DNA of 13,380 nt from JBDRHL01 sp043816955 (GCA_043816955.1 JBDRHL010000132.1:1-13380); one strand, 5' to 3'. Counted from the first letter of the stretch, positions 1-7,399 are shown. The notes: generated by a model not told the origin, from the letters alone. Made by a program: numbers and translations.

Positions 1-46
1 TTCAATAGGTGCGGCGTTACTATTTGGCCCCAGGGGCGGAGCTTCT

Positions 47-1852
47 ATGGAGCTTCTGCATTTTTTAGCTGCAGAGCGTATTCACGGCCAGCATAGGCAT
101 GGAAGTGCACCAAATCCCAAATGGACAGAGGAAGCCCGTAAGAGATGGTATGATGCCGGTAAAATAGGCACATGGCCAATAGTACGGGATGAAGAAGGCC
201 AGGCAATGCCTTTGGATATAGCTGAAGAACAGGGACGATTGCCGGATGGCATTGTTGAAGTACTCAGGGAGACCTGGAGGCGTAATCCGGCTTTACGTGG
301 ATATTCAGGGATCAAGAGACTTCCCGGTGATACACCGTTCCAGATTATTGAAGATGTCGTTGATATTGTTATTCGCGATGGACTTTCATCTGCTGACAGG
401 GCCAGGTATGACCGGATAATAGATGATGCAAACAAACAGGGTATTGAGCCGTTTTATGCAGTATATAAAAACCTGTTTGCCAACAAAAACCGGCTGCGTC
501 CATATTGGGACATGGCTATGAAATTGCTCTACGATTACTCTATTTCCCTCTGGGAAGCCAGAAACGTAACCAGATTCGAAGAAGGTAAGCCATCAATTCC
601 AAGTGGTGTAAATTACAAATCCAAGCCTCCTGTTGTACCCAAATCCAGAAAAAGTAAAGTACCCGGCACGATTTACCTGAACAATGGCGGGTATTACTGG
701 TGCGTTGCCGGGAAGATGAAGCCTCGGCCTCTGATTGACTCTGAAAGTAAACCCAAAGTACCCGGGAGTTTCATTGTTAGTAACGGACGATACTATTGGC
801 ATATCCCCGGCTGGGTTAAGCGTCATCGATTAGTACCAAAAGGCGAGGTATTCTCAACCAAAGATGAAGCCACTGCCCTGAAAATTGCTAAAAAATTATG
901 GAACCGGATCAAGAAAAACAATCCTGAATTAGCAGCTAATGTACGAAAGCATACAAGAGTCAATGGCATAGCTACCAAAGACAGAGTTGTTGCTGAAAAA
1001 GTTGCTGTTAAGTTATGGAAACAGATTCAGAGAGGAAAGCCGGGATTAGCAGCAAAGCTGTTTGAAAGTGGACGAGCGGAAGCCAGAGACCATTGGTATG
1101 CCCAGATCATGGTAGGCCGAAAGTATCGGTTCTTAGGCAGCTTTGAGACAAAAGTTGAGGCTGAAGCAGCCTATGCCAAAGCATTTGAGGAAATCTGGGG
1201 ATATCCTCCAGGTTATAATGTAAGGACAATTCCCAGGCTGGACAAAGTCTGGCCTGCATGGTCAGAAGAAAAAGCAAGATTGGCGCTAATGGATGAACAT
1301 CCAAGAATGCCTGTTGTTGGTAAACCAGAGATCCTCAAACCGTTAATACAACGAATGCAGAGGGTCGATTGGATAGTAGATAATTGTATTGTGGTTTTAG
1401 ATGACAACTCGCCGGTTGCATCGAAAGAAGTAGCTGTTGAGTCACGTGGAGAAAAATGGTATGTGGAAATCAAGAAACAGTGTAAACGAGCCGTTATTAA
1501 AGGTTCAACATCAATCGATAAGAACACAGGTAGAATCCGGATTACAGTCTATGGTCAGGGCTTCAGCGAGAGCCGGGTACTTACCGAAGAAGTATATCAC
1601 GTTGTCTTCGAGATTATCCGACACGCAAGCCCGAAAACTTTTGCTTCGATTAAGAAATGGTATTCTAATCGATTAAAGCATGAGCTTGATCCTACATGGA
1701 TGATACACGAAGCTTTCGCCGAGCTTATGGTTCAGGAAGCTGAATTTCCCGAAACCACTGATTTACCCCGCAACGTTGTCAATTACGCACAGCGAGTATT
1801 TTCAACCAGGAACATCGTACCCAAATGGGCTATGAAAAAAGTTCTGGCATAA
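47..1852 (+). CDS. Large modular protein with internal repeats and AP2-like domain (possibly 5'-partial)
   Basis: A 601-residue product of unknown function. The reading frame is open to the left edge, so the true start may lie outside the window; ATG 47 does have a GGCGGAG-like ribosome site five bases upstream. Residues 204-229 and 237-263 are a duplicated module beginning KVPG and containing GYYW/RYYW. Residues 267-299 and 306-339 form a second duplicated module (TKD..., then KLW...). Residues 349-384 resemble an AP2-like DNA-binding unit (HWYAQI, then FLGSF, then EAEAAYAKA), which is typical of mobile-element endonucleases and integrases. Near the C-terminus, EEVYH (514-518) and HEAFAE (554-559) are spaced like a degenerate zincin metallopeptidase of the toxin/polyvalent-protein type, with the first zinc ligand replaced. 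That last reading is weak. No membrane segment is apparent within 47-1852. A terminator-like hairpin follows the gene. Confidence 0.75.
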   Translation: MELLHFLAAERIHGQHRHGSAPNPKWTEEARKRWYDAGKIGTWPIVRDEEGQAMPLDIAEEQGRLPDGIVEVLRETWRRNPALRGYSGIKRLPGDTPFQIIEDVVDIVIRDGLSSADRARYDRIIDDANKQGIEPFYAVYKNLFANKNRLRPYWDMAMKLLYDYSISLWEARNVTRFEEGKPSIPSGVNYKSKPPVVPKSRKSKVPGTIYLNNGGYYWCVAGKMKPRPLIDSESKPKVPGSFIVSNGRYYWHIPGWVKRHRLVPKGEVFSTKDEATALKIAKKLWNRIKKNNPELAANVRKHTRVNGIATKDRVVAEKVAVKLWKQIQRGKPGLAAKLFESGRAEARDHWYAQIMVGRKYRFLGSFETKVEAEAAYAKAFEEIWGYPPGYNVRTIPRLDKVWPAWSEEKARLALMDEHPRMPVVGKPEILKPLIQRMQRVDWIVDNCIVVLDDNSPVASKEVAVESRGEKWYVEIKKQCKRAVIKGSTSIDKNTGRIRITVYGQGFSESRVLTEEVYHVVFEIIRHASPKTFASIKKWYSNRLKHELDPTWMIHEAFAELMVQEAEFPETTDLPRNVVNYAQRVFSTRNIVPKWAMKKVLA

Positions 1853-1880
1853 ACAATTTGTAAAAAACCAATTTAAACCA

Positions 1881-1925
1881 GATGGCACGCTCATCATTAA
1901 GCGATAGAGCGTGCCATCGCTTTTT
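1881..1925 (+). terminator. Hairpin with T-run, copy 1 of a duplicated intergenic element
   Basis: GATGGCACGCT (1881-1891) pairs perfectly with AGCGTGCCATC (1908-1918), an 11-bp stem with a 16-nt loop, followed by GC and TTTTT (1921-1925). It has the form of a Rho-independent terminator after the gene ending at 1852, but it lies only 29 nt before the next ATG. The stem, the GCTTTTTAAT tail and the GGAGGTA ribosome site recur at 2835-2894. Confidence 0.7.
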
Positions 1926-1954
1926 AATTTCTAATGAAGTGGAGGTACTTGAAA

Positions 1955-2185
1955 ATGTCTGAAGAAAACAATGACAACAATAATGAAAACAACAAGGCAA
2001 TGACGATTGTACATTTGCAGCAGGTATTGGCCGTACTTGCAAATGAGGTGGGCAACGATTTTGAGGTATGGCTTTCTTCTGATGAAGAAGGCAATGAGAT
2101 TTTGCCTATGCTGAAAAAAGAGCAATTCAGTCTGGGGATAGACAAAGAACAAAAGAGAGTGGTCTTTTACCCATCCCACAGATAA
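1955..2185 (+). CDS. Small acidic protein with NDFEVWLSSDEEGN core (paralogue 1)
   Basis: A 76-residue product of unknown function. The start at ATG 1955 is chosen over the in-frame ATG 1934 because GGAGG lies at 1941-1945, nine bases before it. Residues 3-14 are a low-complexity Asn/Glu stretch, followed by a compact domain starting at MTIVHLQ. The 14-residue core NDFEVWLSSDEEGN is identical in the product of the gene at 13169, and the two proteins align along the whole domain to the final FYPS/FFPS. The protein is soluble and acidic with no signal peptide. It lies between two hairpin-bearing spacers, apart from the larger operons, so it may be independently regulated. It could be a small regulatory or binding protein, but nothing in the sequence settles this. 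Confidence 0.8.
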   Translation: MSEENNDNNNENNKAMTIVHLQQVLAVLANEVGNDFEVWLSSDEEGNEILPMLKKEQFSLGIDKEQKRVVFYPSHR

Positions 2186-2200
2186 AGCAGTTTTATCTGT
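2178..2200 (+). other. Short AT-rich inverted repeat over a stop codon
   Basis: ACAGATAAA (2178-2186) pairs with TTTATCTGT (2192-2200) across a 5-nt loop. It contains the stop codon of the gene ending at 2185. There is no T-run, and the stem is weak. It may be a minor 3'-end structure or chance. Confidence 0.3.
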
Positions 2201-2274
2201 TGAGTTTACATTCCTATTTTCACAGGGTGTGTGCCGATTACAAAAACAATGATGAAAATTGAAAAGGTTATCAA

Positions 2275-2733
2275 ATGAAAGCAGTAAGTAAAATAAAACC
2301 AACAACGATAAACGTCAAAAAGCTGAATATGAGAATACAAAAAGTAAAGTTTCCCAGACCAAATAAGGACGGAACAATCGATGAATACAAACAGGAATTA
2401 CAGAAAGGCTATAACATCGAGCAAGTCTGGATTGAGGAAATTATGCTTTTCGGCGGTGTAGACTACGAGGTGTTTTGCCACAATTTGTTAACGGGTTTTG
2501 ACTGGCTGCGTGGCAAAGGCGGTTTCGACTCCGATTATGAACCCATTGACGAGAATAGACAGACACTATCAGAGGATGACCATGTTGATGGTGCTTGTCC
2601 CAAAAAGTTTCGTATCAGGAAGAATGTATCTTATGCATTCGGCATTTTATGCATAAACACAGACAACAATGAGATGATGATTGTCAACCCCGAAGGATGC
2701 GACTACGCCAGGCATGTTGGTTTTGTGCATTAA
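2275..2733 (+). CDS. Hypothetical accessory protein, 152 aa
   Basis: I do not recognise a named family. The product has a basic N-terminus (residues 1-35, rich in Lys and Arg), a central aromatic segment with acidic residues (FGGVDYEVFCHNLL, then FDWLRGKGGFDSDYEP), and a C-terminal part resembling a small beta-rich domain (SYAFGILCINTDNNEMM, then VNPEGCDYARHVGF). Four cysteines are present but not in a CxxC zinc pattern. There is no signal peptide or membrane segment. AAAAGG lies upstream of ATG 2275 and serves as the ribosome site. The gene stands alone between two spacers of about 90 and 160 bp. An intracellular protein encoded by mobile-element cargo is the most that can be said. Confidence 0.7.
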   Translation: MKAVSKIKPTTINVKKLNMRIQKVKFPRPNKDGTIDEYKQELQKGYNIEQVWIEEIMLFGGVDYEVFCHNLLTGFDWLRGKGGFDSDYEPIDENRQTLSEDDHVDGACPKKFRIRKNVSYAFGILCINTDNNEMMIVNPEGCDYARHVGFVH

Positions 2734-2834
2734 ACCATCCAGTTTTACGATCTGTTAAAAGACCAAATTGATGTAATGACAAATTTAATGAGTAATTCGA
2801 TTTTTCAAACTCTTTGCAAATAACAATTCTATCA

Positions 2835-2873
2835 GATGGCACGCTTACCAAGCGAAGCGTGCCATCGCTTTTT
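2835..2873 (+). terminator. Hairpin with T-run, copy 2 of a duplicated intergenic element
   Basis: GATGGCACGCT (2835-2845) and AGCGTGCCATC (2856-2866) form the same 11-bp stem as at 1881, with a different 10-nt loop, followed by GCTTTTTAAT and then TGGAGGTATC before ATG 2894. The stem and its 3' tail, including the Shine-Dalgarno sequence, are conserved between the copies, while the loop and the flanking genes are not. The remaining spacer (2734-2834) holds no convincing gene. Confidence 0.7.
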
Positions 2874-2893
2874 AATGAAATGGAGGTATCAAA

Positions 2894-4507
2894 ATGCAAG
2901 TGATTAAAGCATGTGTAAGTGAAAGACTGCTCCAGAAGGCGACCAGGTTATTCACCGGTACGCTGGATGGCAGGGTTATTGAAATCCTGCAGAACGCAAG
3001 GAGAGCAGGTGCAACAGAGGTGCGAATCTCAAACAAAGAGGAAGTCGTAACCGTTCAGGACAACGGTGGCGGTATTGAAGATTTCCAGAAGCTGCTGGAT
3101 TTAGGCGGCAGCGGCGGGGATGAGAAACTCGAAGCCGGCGAAGACCCGGCAGGTGTTGGACTATTCAGTCTGGCGCCAAGGAAGGTTACTATAATTTCCG
3201 GCGGCAGGCAAACTGTCATCGATAAAGATGGCTGGACAGGAAAACCTGTCGAAGTGTCAGAGAATACCGAAACAGTAAACGGGACTATTCTCAAATTCAG
3301 GGACGAAAAACCGTGGGATATGGATACAGTTGAAAAACACGCGATATTTGCCGGTATCAAGGTCATCGTGGATGGCAAGTACTGTCATGCGATGCCGTTT
3401 TGCAGTAGTGAAGCTGAGCATTATGATAAGCCCGGTTGCAGAATTGAAGTAGCCGAGGAAATATCCAAATATCACAGGGACTGGACATCAAGCTGGTATC
3501 ACGGCAGAGTGTTAGTCAACTTCCATGGTCAGGTTGTGCAACTGGATCACTGGCCAAGCAAGAACAGGCCGGGCCTTACAATCCTTGTTGATATCGCAGA
3601 CCAGACCGATATACGGTTAATGCTGCCTGCAAGGACAAGGTTAGTTGAAAACCAAGCTTTTGAGCAACTCAAAGCTGCCATTGAACTGGAGTATTACAAA
3701 TACTTCCAGAAGCAGAAAACTCACACGCTCTACTATGAAGAGTACCTGCGGGCAAGGGAGCTTGGCATTGAGTTGCCGGAAGCCGAGCCTAAGTTTCAGG
3801 CTGGTCTTATCTGGGGTGAGTGTAGCGAGCCTGTGGAAGTTTTTATGCCGAAAGATTTCAAGCTTGAAGATTGCTATCTTTGCCTCAATAAAGAATTGAA
3901 AGATGAGACGGCCCAGGCCAATGTACATCTGCTCTCGGCTATTGGCGAGTTTAGCGGAAAACGGTTTGTACCCATTACTATTGATAATGGTTACATGGGC
4001 TACAGTTGGACAAAATTGCCGAAAGTTACCAAAGTTGAGGTCTCAAAAGGCAAAGAAAAGCTTTGTCATTCAATCAATTGCAGTGAAATTGCGTGTTTCG
4101 ATAAGCTTGCCATAACAGTCCACACATCCGATGGCAAAACGTTCAGCTCTGATGTGGATATGGCAGTAATAACAGAACCGCCAAGGGGTAAATACCAATG
4201 GGTAGATCAAACCGTTTGCGTAACCAAGGAAGCGAGAGACCATCTGTCTTCGGAGAATATCTGGTTCCACATAGGCGGATTCGACCTCGAAGGTGACAGC
4301 TACGACACTCAGCTTTACTATTTTGAGAAGGAACTTGATGAGTTCTGGAATGAGCTGATTGGGCCATATGAGTCAGTAAGGCAGCAGCTCATAAAAGAGC
4401 TGTATCCTTTATATAACAAGTGGCAGAAGGTGACAATCTTAGAAGACAATAGCCTTGAGATACTCTTCAAGGATGGCACTAAAGAGCGGGTAATACCACC
4501 TGCCTAA
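2894..4507 (+). CDS. Stand-alone GHKL (HATPase_c) ATP-binding protein
   Basis: A 537-residue protein with an N-terminal Bergerat-fold ATPase. The N box is E30-I-L-Q-N34, the G1 box is DNGGGI at 56-61, and the G2 box is GVGLFSL at 87-93, with a Gly-rich lid before it (GGSGGDEK). The family includes MutL, Hsp90, topoisomerase VI and histidine kinases. Here there is no histidine-kinase phosphoacceptor or receiver domain, and about 400 residues of unfamiliar sequence follow, so it is more like the Hsp90/MutL/MORC style of conformational ATPase. The start is supported by GGAGG eight bases upstream. It is framed by hairpins on both sides and looks like a single-gene unit. Its role is unknown; a DNA-handling or chaperone-like function in element biology is an inference. 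Confidence 0.85.
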   Translation: MQVIKACVSERLLQKATRLFTGTLDGRVIEILQNARRAGATEVRISNKEEVVTVQDNGGGIEDFQKLLDLGGSGGDEKLEAGEDPAGVGLFSLAPRKVTIISGGRQTVIDKDGWTGKPVEVSENTETVNGTILKFRDEKPWDMDTVEKHAIFAGIKVIVDGKYCHAMPFCSSEAEHYDKPGCRIEVAEEISKYHRDWTSSWYHGRVLVNFHGQVVQLDHWPSKNRPGLTILVDIADQTDIRLMLPARTRLVENQAFEQLKAAIELEYYKYFQKQKTHTLYYEEYLRARELGIELPEAEPKFQAGLIWGECSEPVEVFMPKDFKLEDCYLCLNKELKDETAQANVHLLSAIGEFSGKRFVPITIDNGYMGYSWTKLPKVTKVEVSKGKEKLCHSINCSEIACFDKLAITVHTSDGKTFSSDVDMAVITEPPRGKYQWVDQTVCVTKEARDHLSSENIWFHIGGFDLEGDSYDTQLYYFEKELDEFWNELIGPYESVRQQLIKELYPLYNKWQKVTILEDNSLEILFKDGTKERVIPPA

Positions 4508-4539
4508 GCTACTTAATGTAAACAGAAGTATCAATCGTC

Positions 4540-4576
4540 AAAGCACATCTCCTCAAAATCGAGAGATGTGCTTTTT
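4540..4576 (+). terminator. Hairpin with T-run between ATPase and DUF2958 genes
   Basis: AAAGCACATCTC (4540-4551) pairs perfectly with GAGATGTGCTTT (4563-4574), a 12-bp stem with an 11-nt loop, ending in TTTTT. It is a good candidate Rho-independent terminator for the ATPase gene. The next start codon is 46 nt beyond the T-run, the longest such gap in this window. Confidence 0.75.
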
Positions 4577-4622
4577 GTTTATTAACACATCTTATTATCA
4601 AGAAAGGAAAAAGGTGATAGTT

Positions 4623-5522
4623 ATGGCTTGGAGACCAACAGAGTATTTAATTGAAGCGTGTTTGGACAATTCGGTCCCAAACAAAGTTACCGGCTGGATG
4701 AAGTTTGCTGGTATGAAAGAAAAGGTAGTTTTTGATTTGGAAGGCAACTTCCACAGGGATATCCGTGGAGCAAAAGTAAGACTTCGCGGTGATGGTGAAT
4801 CGGCAGATTCGGAAGTGGCGGCAAAATACATGGATGGCTTTGCTCAAACACAAAGGGGTAGTGTCGGCGACATGACGGCAGGAAGAGAACCGGTCGATTA
4901 TGTCTCATATCCGTATTGGGAATGGTATGCCCAAAATGGAAGAGTTGTCGTTGAACTCGAACCTGACCAGGTTGAACTTTTGACTCAACCAATACCTGCC
5001 TGTGAATCTGACCCGCTTGATAGAAAAAAACAGGCAGAAAACATGGCCAACTTCTTATGCGGAGTAGCTTCTGCCTGCGGCATACCTGAAAATCGTGCAA
5101 TCGCAACAGGTAATACTGTAGCTGTTGAGCGTGCGAAGAAAGTCGTTGCCAACAATAAGATTCGCGGGATGAAATTATTGCCAAAGGAAATCCGCGAAAC
5201 ACTTCCCGCTTTAGGTGCTCAAGATGGCAAAGGCGGTAAGGCTGTTGCATATGTGAAGTACTTTACACCAAGTTCGAATTGGACATGGTTCGCTATTTCG
5301 GGCGAGCCTGTTCTCTCGGAATCCGGCTCTGAAATCGACTTCAGGTTCTTTGGCTTGGTGTTCGGCCATGAAAAGGAGTTTGGCTACTTCCTGTTAAGTG
5401 AGCTTGAAGAAGTTCGCGGGCCGATGGGGCTGCCGATAGAGCGTGACCTGCATTTTAAACCGGCGCCGCTTGAACAGATAGCTCCGGAGATGTTCAGGGA
5501 GGTGAAAAACAATGAGCGGTAG
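4623..5522 (+). CDS. DUF2958 protein with an extra N-terminal domain
   Basis: A 299-residue protein. Residues 183-283 match the DUF2958 pattern: LLPKEIRETLP, then a YFTPSSNWTWFA strand, FGLVFGHEKEFGYFLLSELE, and RGPMGLPIERDLHF. DUF2958 is a small domain common on conjugative elements and phages, with no established biochemistry. Residues 1-125 form a separate domain of beta-rich appearance (VTGWMKFAG, EKVVFDLEGNFHRDI, VVVELEPDQVELL) that I do not recognise, so this is a longer fusion than the usual short DUF2958 protein. ATG 4623 is preferred over ATG 4566 because AAGGTGAT precedes it and the earlier start would begin inside a hairpin arm. The C-terminus overlaps the next gene by 11 nt, which suggests translational coupling. 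Confidence 0.8.
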   Translation: MAWRPTEYLIEACLDNSVPNKVTGWMKFAGMKEKVVFDLEGNFHRDIRGAKVRLRGDGESADSEVAAKYMDGFAQTQRGSVGDMTAGREPVDYVSYPYWEWYAQNGRVVVELEPDQVELLTQPIPACESDPLDRKKQAENMANFLCGVASACGIPENRAIATGNTVAVERAKKVVANNKIRGMKLLPKEIRETLPALGAQDGKGGKAVAYVKYFTPSSNWTWFAISGEPVLSESGSEIDFRFFGLVFGHEKEFGYFLLSELEEVRGPMGLPIERDLHFKPAPLEQIAPEMFREVKNNER

Positions 5523-5724
5523 AGATTATCGAATAGAACATCCACCAAAGGAAAAGGGGTTGTATCGTGTTGTCTATGTGATTGATATTGGAGCTGAGAG
5601 TCCTTTAGATGCGGCCAAAAAGACACACCAGATAATGGCTGACCACGATTCAATTACCCCGGTTCTTGAGGTTATTGATCAGGGCGGTAAGGTCACAAAA
5701 ATCGATCTTAGCAAAAGCAACTGA
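5512..5724 (+). CDS. Small hypothetical protein coupled to the DUF2958 gene
   Basis: A 70-residue product. Its ATG lies within the last codons of the upstream gene, in another frame, and is preceded by GGAGGTG, so coupled translation is likely. The sequence reads as one small alpha/beta domain (YRVVYVIDIGAESPLDAAK, then a helix, then VLEVIDQGGKVTKIDL). The pattern of a YVIDI strand followed by SPLDAAKK resembles small orphan proteins I associate with mobile elements, but no function is known to me. It has no cysteine cluster, signal peptide or membrane segment. The unit ends at the hairpin at 5745. Confidence 0.75.
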   Translation: MSGRDYRIEHPPKEKGLYRVVYVIDIGAESPLDAAKKTHQIMADHDSITPVLEVIDQGGKVTKIDLSKSN

Positions 5725-5744
5725 AGTTTTGAAAATGTTAACCA

Positions 5745-5786
5745 GGGTATCTGATTGATTAGTACGAAATCAGATACCCATTTTTT
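5745..5786 (+). terminator. Hairpin with T6 run directly before the ArdC-like gene
   Basis: GGGTATCTGATT (5745-5756) pairs perfectly with AATCAGATACCC (5768-5779), a 12-bp stem with an 11-nt loop, then A and TTTTTT (5781-5786). The Shine-Dalgarno GAGGTG begins at once after the T-run, and ATG 5799 is 12 nt beyond it. A transcript starting after this structure would have almost no leader. Confidence 0.75.
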
Positions 5787-5798
5787 GAGGTGAACACA

Positions 5799-6602
5799 AT
5801 GAATGATTCAAAAAAAGCACAGGTATGTTTGCAGCGTATTGTTGATCTGTTCAAGGAAGGTAATATCCCTAAAGCATTAGCGGTAGCAACAATACCTCCG
5901 AAAAGTGATATTCCATCGGCGAAATGGAGTATAAGTAATCGCGTATTACAGTTTTTAGCTGACACATCCGATGCCAGAGGTTTTAGGCAGTGGAAAAATG
6001 CGGGTCGAAAGGTCAAAAAAGGCGCTAAGGCATTTCATATATTAGGGCCTAAAGCGAGAACCATTACTGAAACCGATGATGACGGCACAGAAACAGAAAA
6101 GGTTATCGTTGCAGGATTTTTTGCGATAGCCGTTTTCCGTGCTGAAGATACGGACGGTGAGCCTTTGCCTTATGAGCCTGCAACACCGCCGCCACTGGTT
6201 GATGTTGCTGAGCAGTTTGGTTTGTCAGTCAGTTATCAAACCTTTGCCAGCAGATACTACGGCTATTATCAGGGCGATTCAAAAAGAATAGTTTTAGCCT
6301 CACACGAATCCAAGGTGTTTTTTCACGAGCTTGCTCATGCTGCACACCAGCGTGTTGAGGGTGATCTTAAAGGTGGTCAGATTCCAAGCCAGGAGATCAT
6401 CGCTGAACTTACAGCGGCTACCCTGGCGCAGATGTATTGTCCCGAGGCTAATCTTGGTTTTTCGTATGAGTATGTAAAAAGCTATGCCGAGAAATCTAAA
6501 AAGACAATCGAGCGGGCGTGCCTTGCTGTCATTAATACTGTCGGTAAGGTACTGGATGAAATACTCACAACAGCGTTGTTGGTAAAAGAAGAAGTGGCTT
6601 AA
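5799..6602 (+). CDS. ArdC-like antirestriction protein: ssDNA-binding domain plus zincin metallopeptidase
   Basis: A 267-residue protein. Residues 1-115 match the ArdC N-terminal ssDNA-binding domain (WSISNRVLQFLA, then GFRQWKNAGRKVKKGAKAFHI). Residues 165-215 carry a zincin motif, HELAH at 176-180, with a downstream glutamate in QEIIAEL (E199 or E203) as the likely third zinc ligand. ArdC proteins travel on conjugative plasmids and phages, bind single-stranded DNA, and protect incoming DNA from restriction. The length is near that of other ArdC-like proteins. ATG 5799 is chosen over GTG 5790 because GAGGTG, which includes that GTG, is the ribosome site. It is the first gene of a three-gene unit and the best evidence that this region is carried on a mobile element. 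Confidence 0.85.
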   Translation: MNDSKKAQVCLQRIVDLFKEGNIPKALAVATIPPKSDIPSAKWSISNRVLQFLADTSDARGFRQWKNAGRKVKKGAKAFHILGPKARTITETDDDGTETEKVIVAGFFAIAVFRAEDTDGEPLPYEPATPPPLVDVAEQFGLSVSYQTFASRYYGYYQGDSKRIVLASHESKVFFHELAHAAHQRVEGDLKGGQIPSQEIIAELTAATLAQMYCPEANLGFSYEYVKSYAEKSKKTIERACLAVINTVGKVLDEILTTALLVKEEVA

Positions 6603-6621
6603 AGAAAGAGAGGCTAAGTCT

Positions 6622-6948
6622 ATGGAAAAGTTCACAAAAATAACGGTCGGTTTTATAACGCAAAGCTACGAAAAAAGTGCTGCGGGTAAATTTGCATGTA
6701 CGGGTCAGGAGTTTGTTGCCGGCGACCAGGTAGATTACGAGAATTTGGGCGGTAATACGATTACTCCACCTGAACATGAGTATCAGCCGTTCAACATGAC
6801 CTTGGTTAGCAGAGATGAGATCATTAACCGGCTGGGAGATGTGCTTACAAGCATCGATGTCGGTGGCGAGCAGTCAAGGCAGTTTGCCCATGAAATTAAA
6901 ATCCTTGATGAATTGTTGCGAGATCTCGGTTGGGCCCGCCATGAATGA
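6622..6948 (+). CDS. Small hypothetical protein with C-terminal SIDxGGxQS motif
   Basis: A 108-residue product, 19 nt after the ArdC-like gene and preceded by GAGAGG. Residues 1-60 look beta-rich and unrecognised. Residues 74-100 form a helix-like motif, VLTSIDVGGEQSRQFAHEI followed by KxLxELL, which is shared with the N-terminus of the next protein (17 identities over 26 aligned residues, counted by eye). The shared segment follows INRLGD here and AIEK in the neighbour. This suggests two proteins with a common interaction helix made by domain shuffling or tandem duplication. There is no catalytic signature. Function unknown. Confidence 0.75.
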   Translation: MEKFTKITVGFITQSYEKSAAGKFACTGQEFVAGDQVDYENLGGNTITPPEHEYQPFNMTLVSRDEIINRLGDVLTSIDVGGEQSRQFAHEIKILDELLRDLGWARHE

Positions 6949-6980
6949 ATTACAAACCTTAAGAATGAGGAGCATTAGAT

Positions 6981-7334
6981 ATGGTCAACAAAATATATGA
7001 CGCGATTGAAAAGGTTCTGCAAAGTATTGATGCCGGCGGTAAGCAATCAAAGCGGTTCGCAGAAGAAATAAAAACTCTGCGAGAGGTGCTTGGCTATCCT
7101 CAACTCAGCGATAATGCGTTCGATGAAGTTCAAAGGAGAAGCTATCTGACAGATAAACTGCGAAGATTGTCTGTAGAAGCTGAGGGCCTCAAGGCATCTC
7201 TTCCAACACTGCCGCTTGAGAAGTGGTTTGACGGGACGATTGAGGATGCAACTATAGATGTATTTTTCAATGAGTATGACCTTGCCAGGCTGCTTCGCTT
7301 TATTGCCGATGTCGGTGTCAGTATAGAGGATTGA
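6981..7334 (+). CDS. Small hypothetical protein with N-terminal SIDxGGxQS motif
   Basis: A 117-residue product beginning 32 nt after the previous gene, with GAGGAG upstream. The shared motif is at residues 12-38 (VLQSIDAGGKQSKRFAEEI, then KTLREVL), at the start of the protein rather than the end. The middle is helical and charged (DEVQRRSYLTDKLRRLSVEA), and the C-terminus is acidic (ATIDVFFNEYDLARLLRFIA). It looks like a small helical, soluble protein. It closes the three-gene ArdC unit, and the hairpin at 7343 follows after 8 nt. Function unknown. Confidence 0.75.
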   Translation: MVNKIYDAIEKVLQSIDAGGKQSKRFAEEIKTLREVLGYPQLSDNAFDEVQRRSYLTDKLRRLSVEAEGLKASLPTLPLEKWFDGTIEDATIDVFFNEYDLARLLRFIADVGVSIED

Positions 7335-7342
7335 TTAACTTT

Positions 7343-7383
7343 AGACAACTGTTTGTATGCGTGCAGACAGTTGTCTCTTTTTT
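7343..7383 (+). terminator. Hairpin with T6 run before the small zinc-finger gene
   Basis: AGACAACTGT (7343-7352) pairs perfectly with ACAGTTGTCT (7367-7376), a 10-bp stem with a 14-nt loop, then C and TTTTTT (7378-7383). The ribosome site GTGAGG and ATG 7400 follow within 16 nt. It is a terminator by form, but it abuts the next gene's ribosome site. Confidence 0.75.
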
Positions 7384-7399
7384 GAAAGTGAGGTCCGTA

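Noticed and set aside
2186..2274. Promoter before the gene at 2275
   Set aside because: TTTACA and TATTTT-like strings exist but their spacing does not fit a sigma-70-type promoter, so none is claimed.
1931..2305. 124-residue open frame on the - strand
   Set aside because: It covers the paralogous gene at 1955 and the next start; its composition is hydrophobic and Phe/His-rich, as expected of an antisense shadow.
2776..2823. 15-codon frame in the spacer before the ATPase gene
   Set aside because: There is no ribosome site and no composition or position to support a gene.
1881..2873. CRISPR-like or direct-repeat array from the repeated GATGGCACGCT element
   Set aside because: There are only two copies nearly 1 kb apart, each an inverted repeat with a T-run before a gene.
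4687..5250. 187-residue open frame on the - strand
   Set aside because: It lies wholly inside the DUF2958 gene, has biased composition (many Leu, Pro, His and Arg), and no domain; the + strand gene has motifs and a ribosome site.
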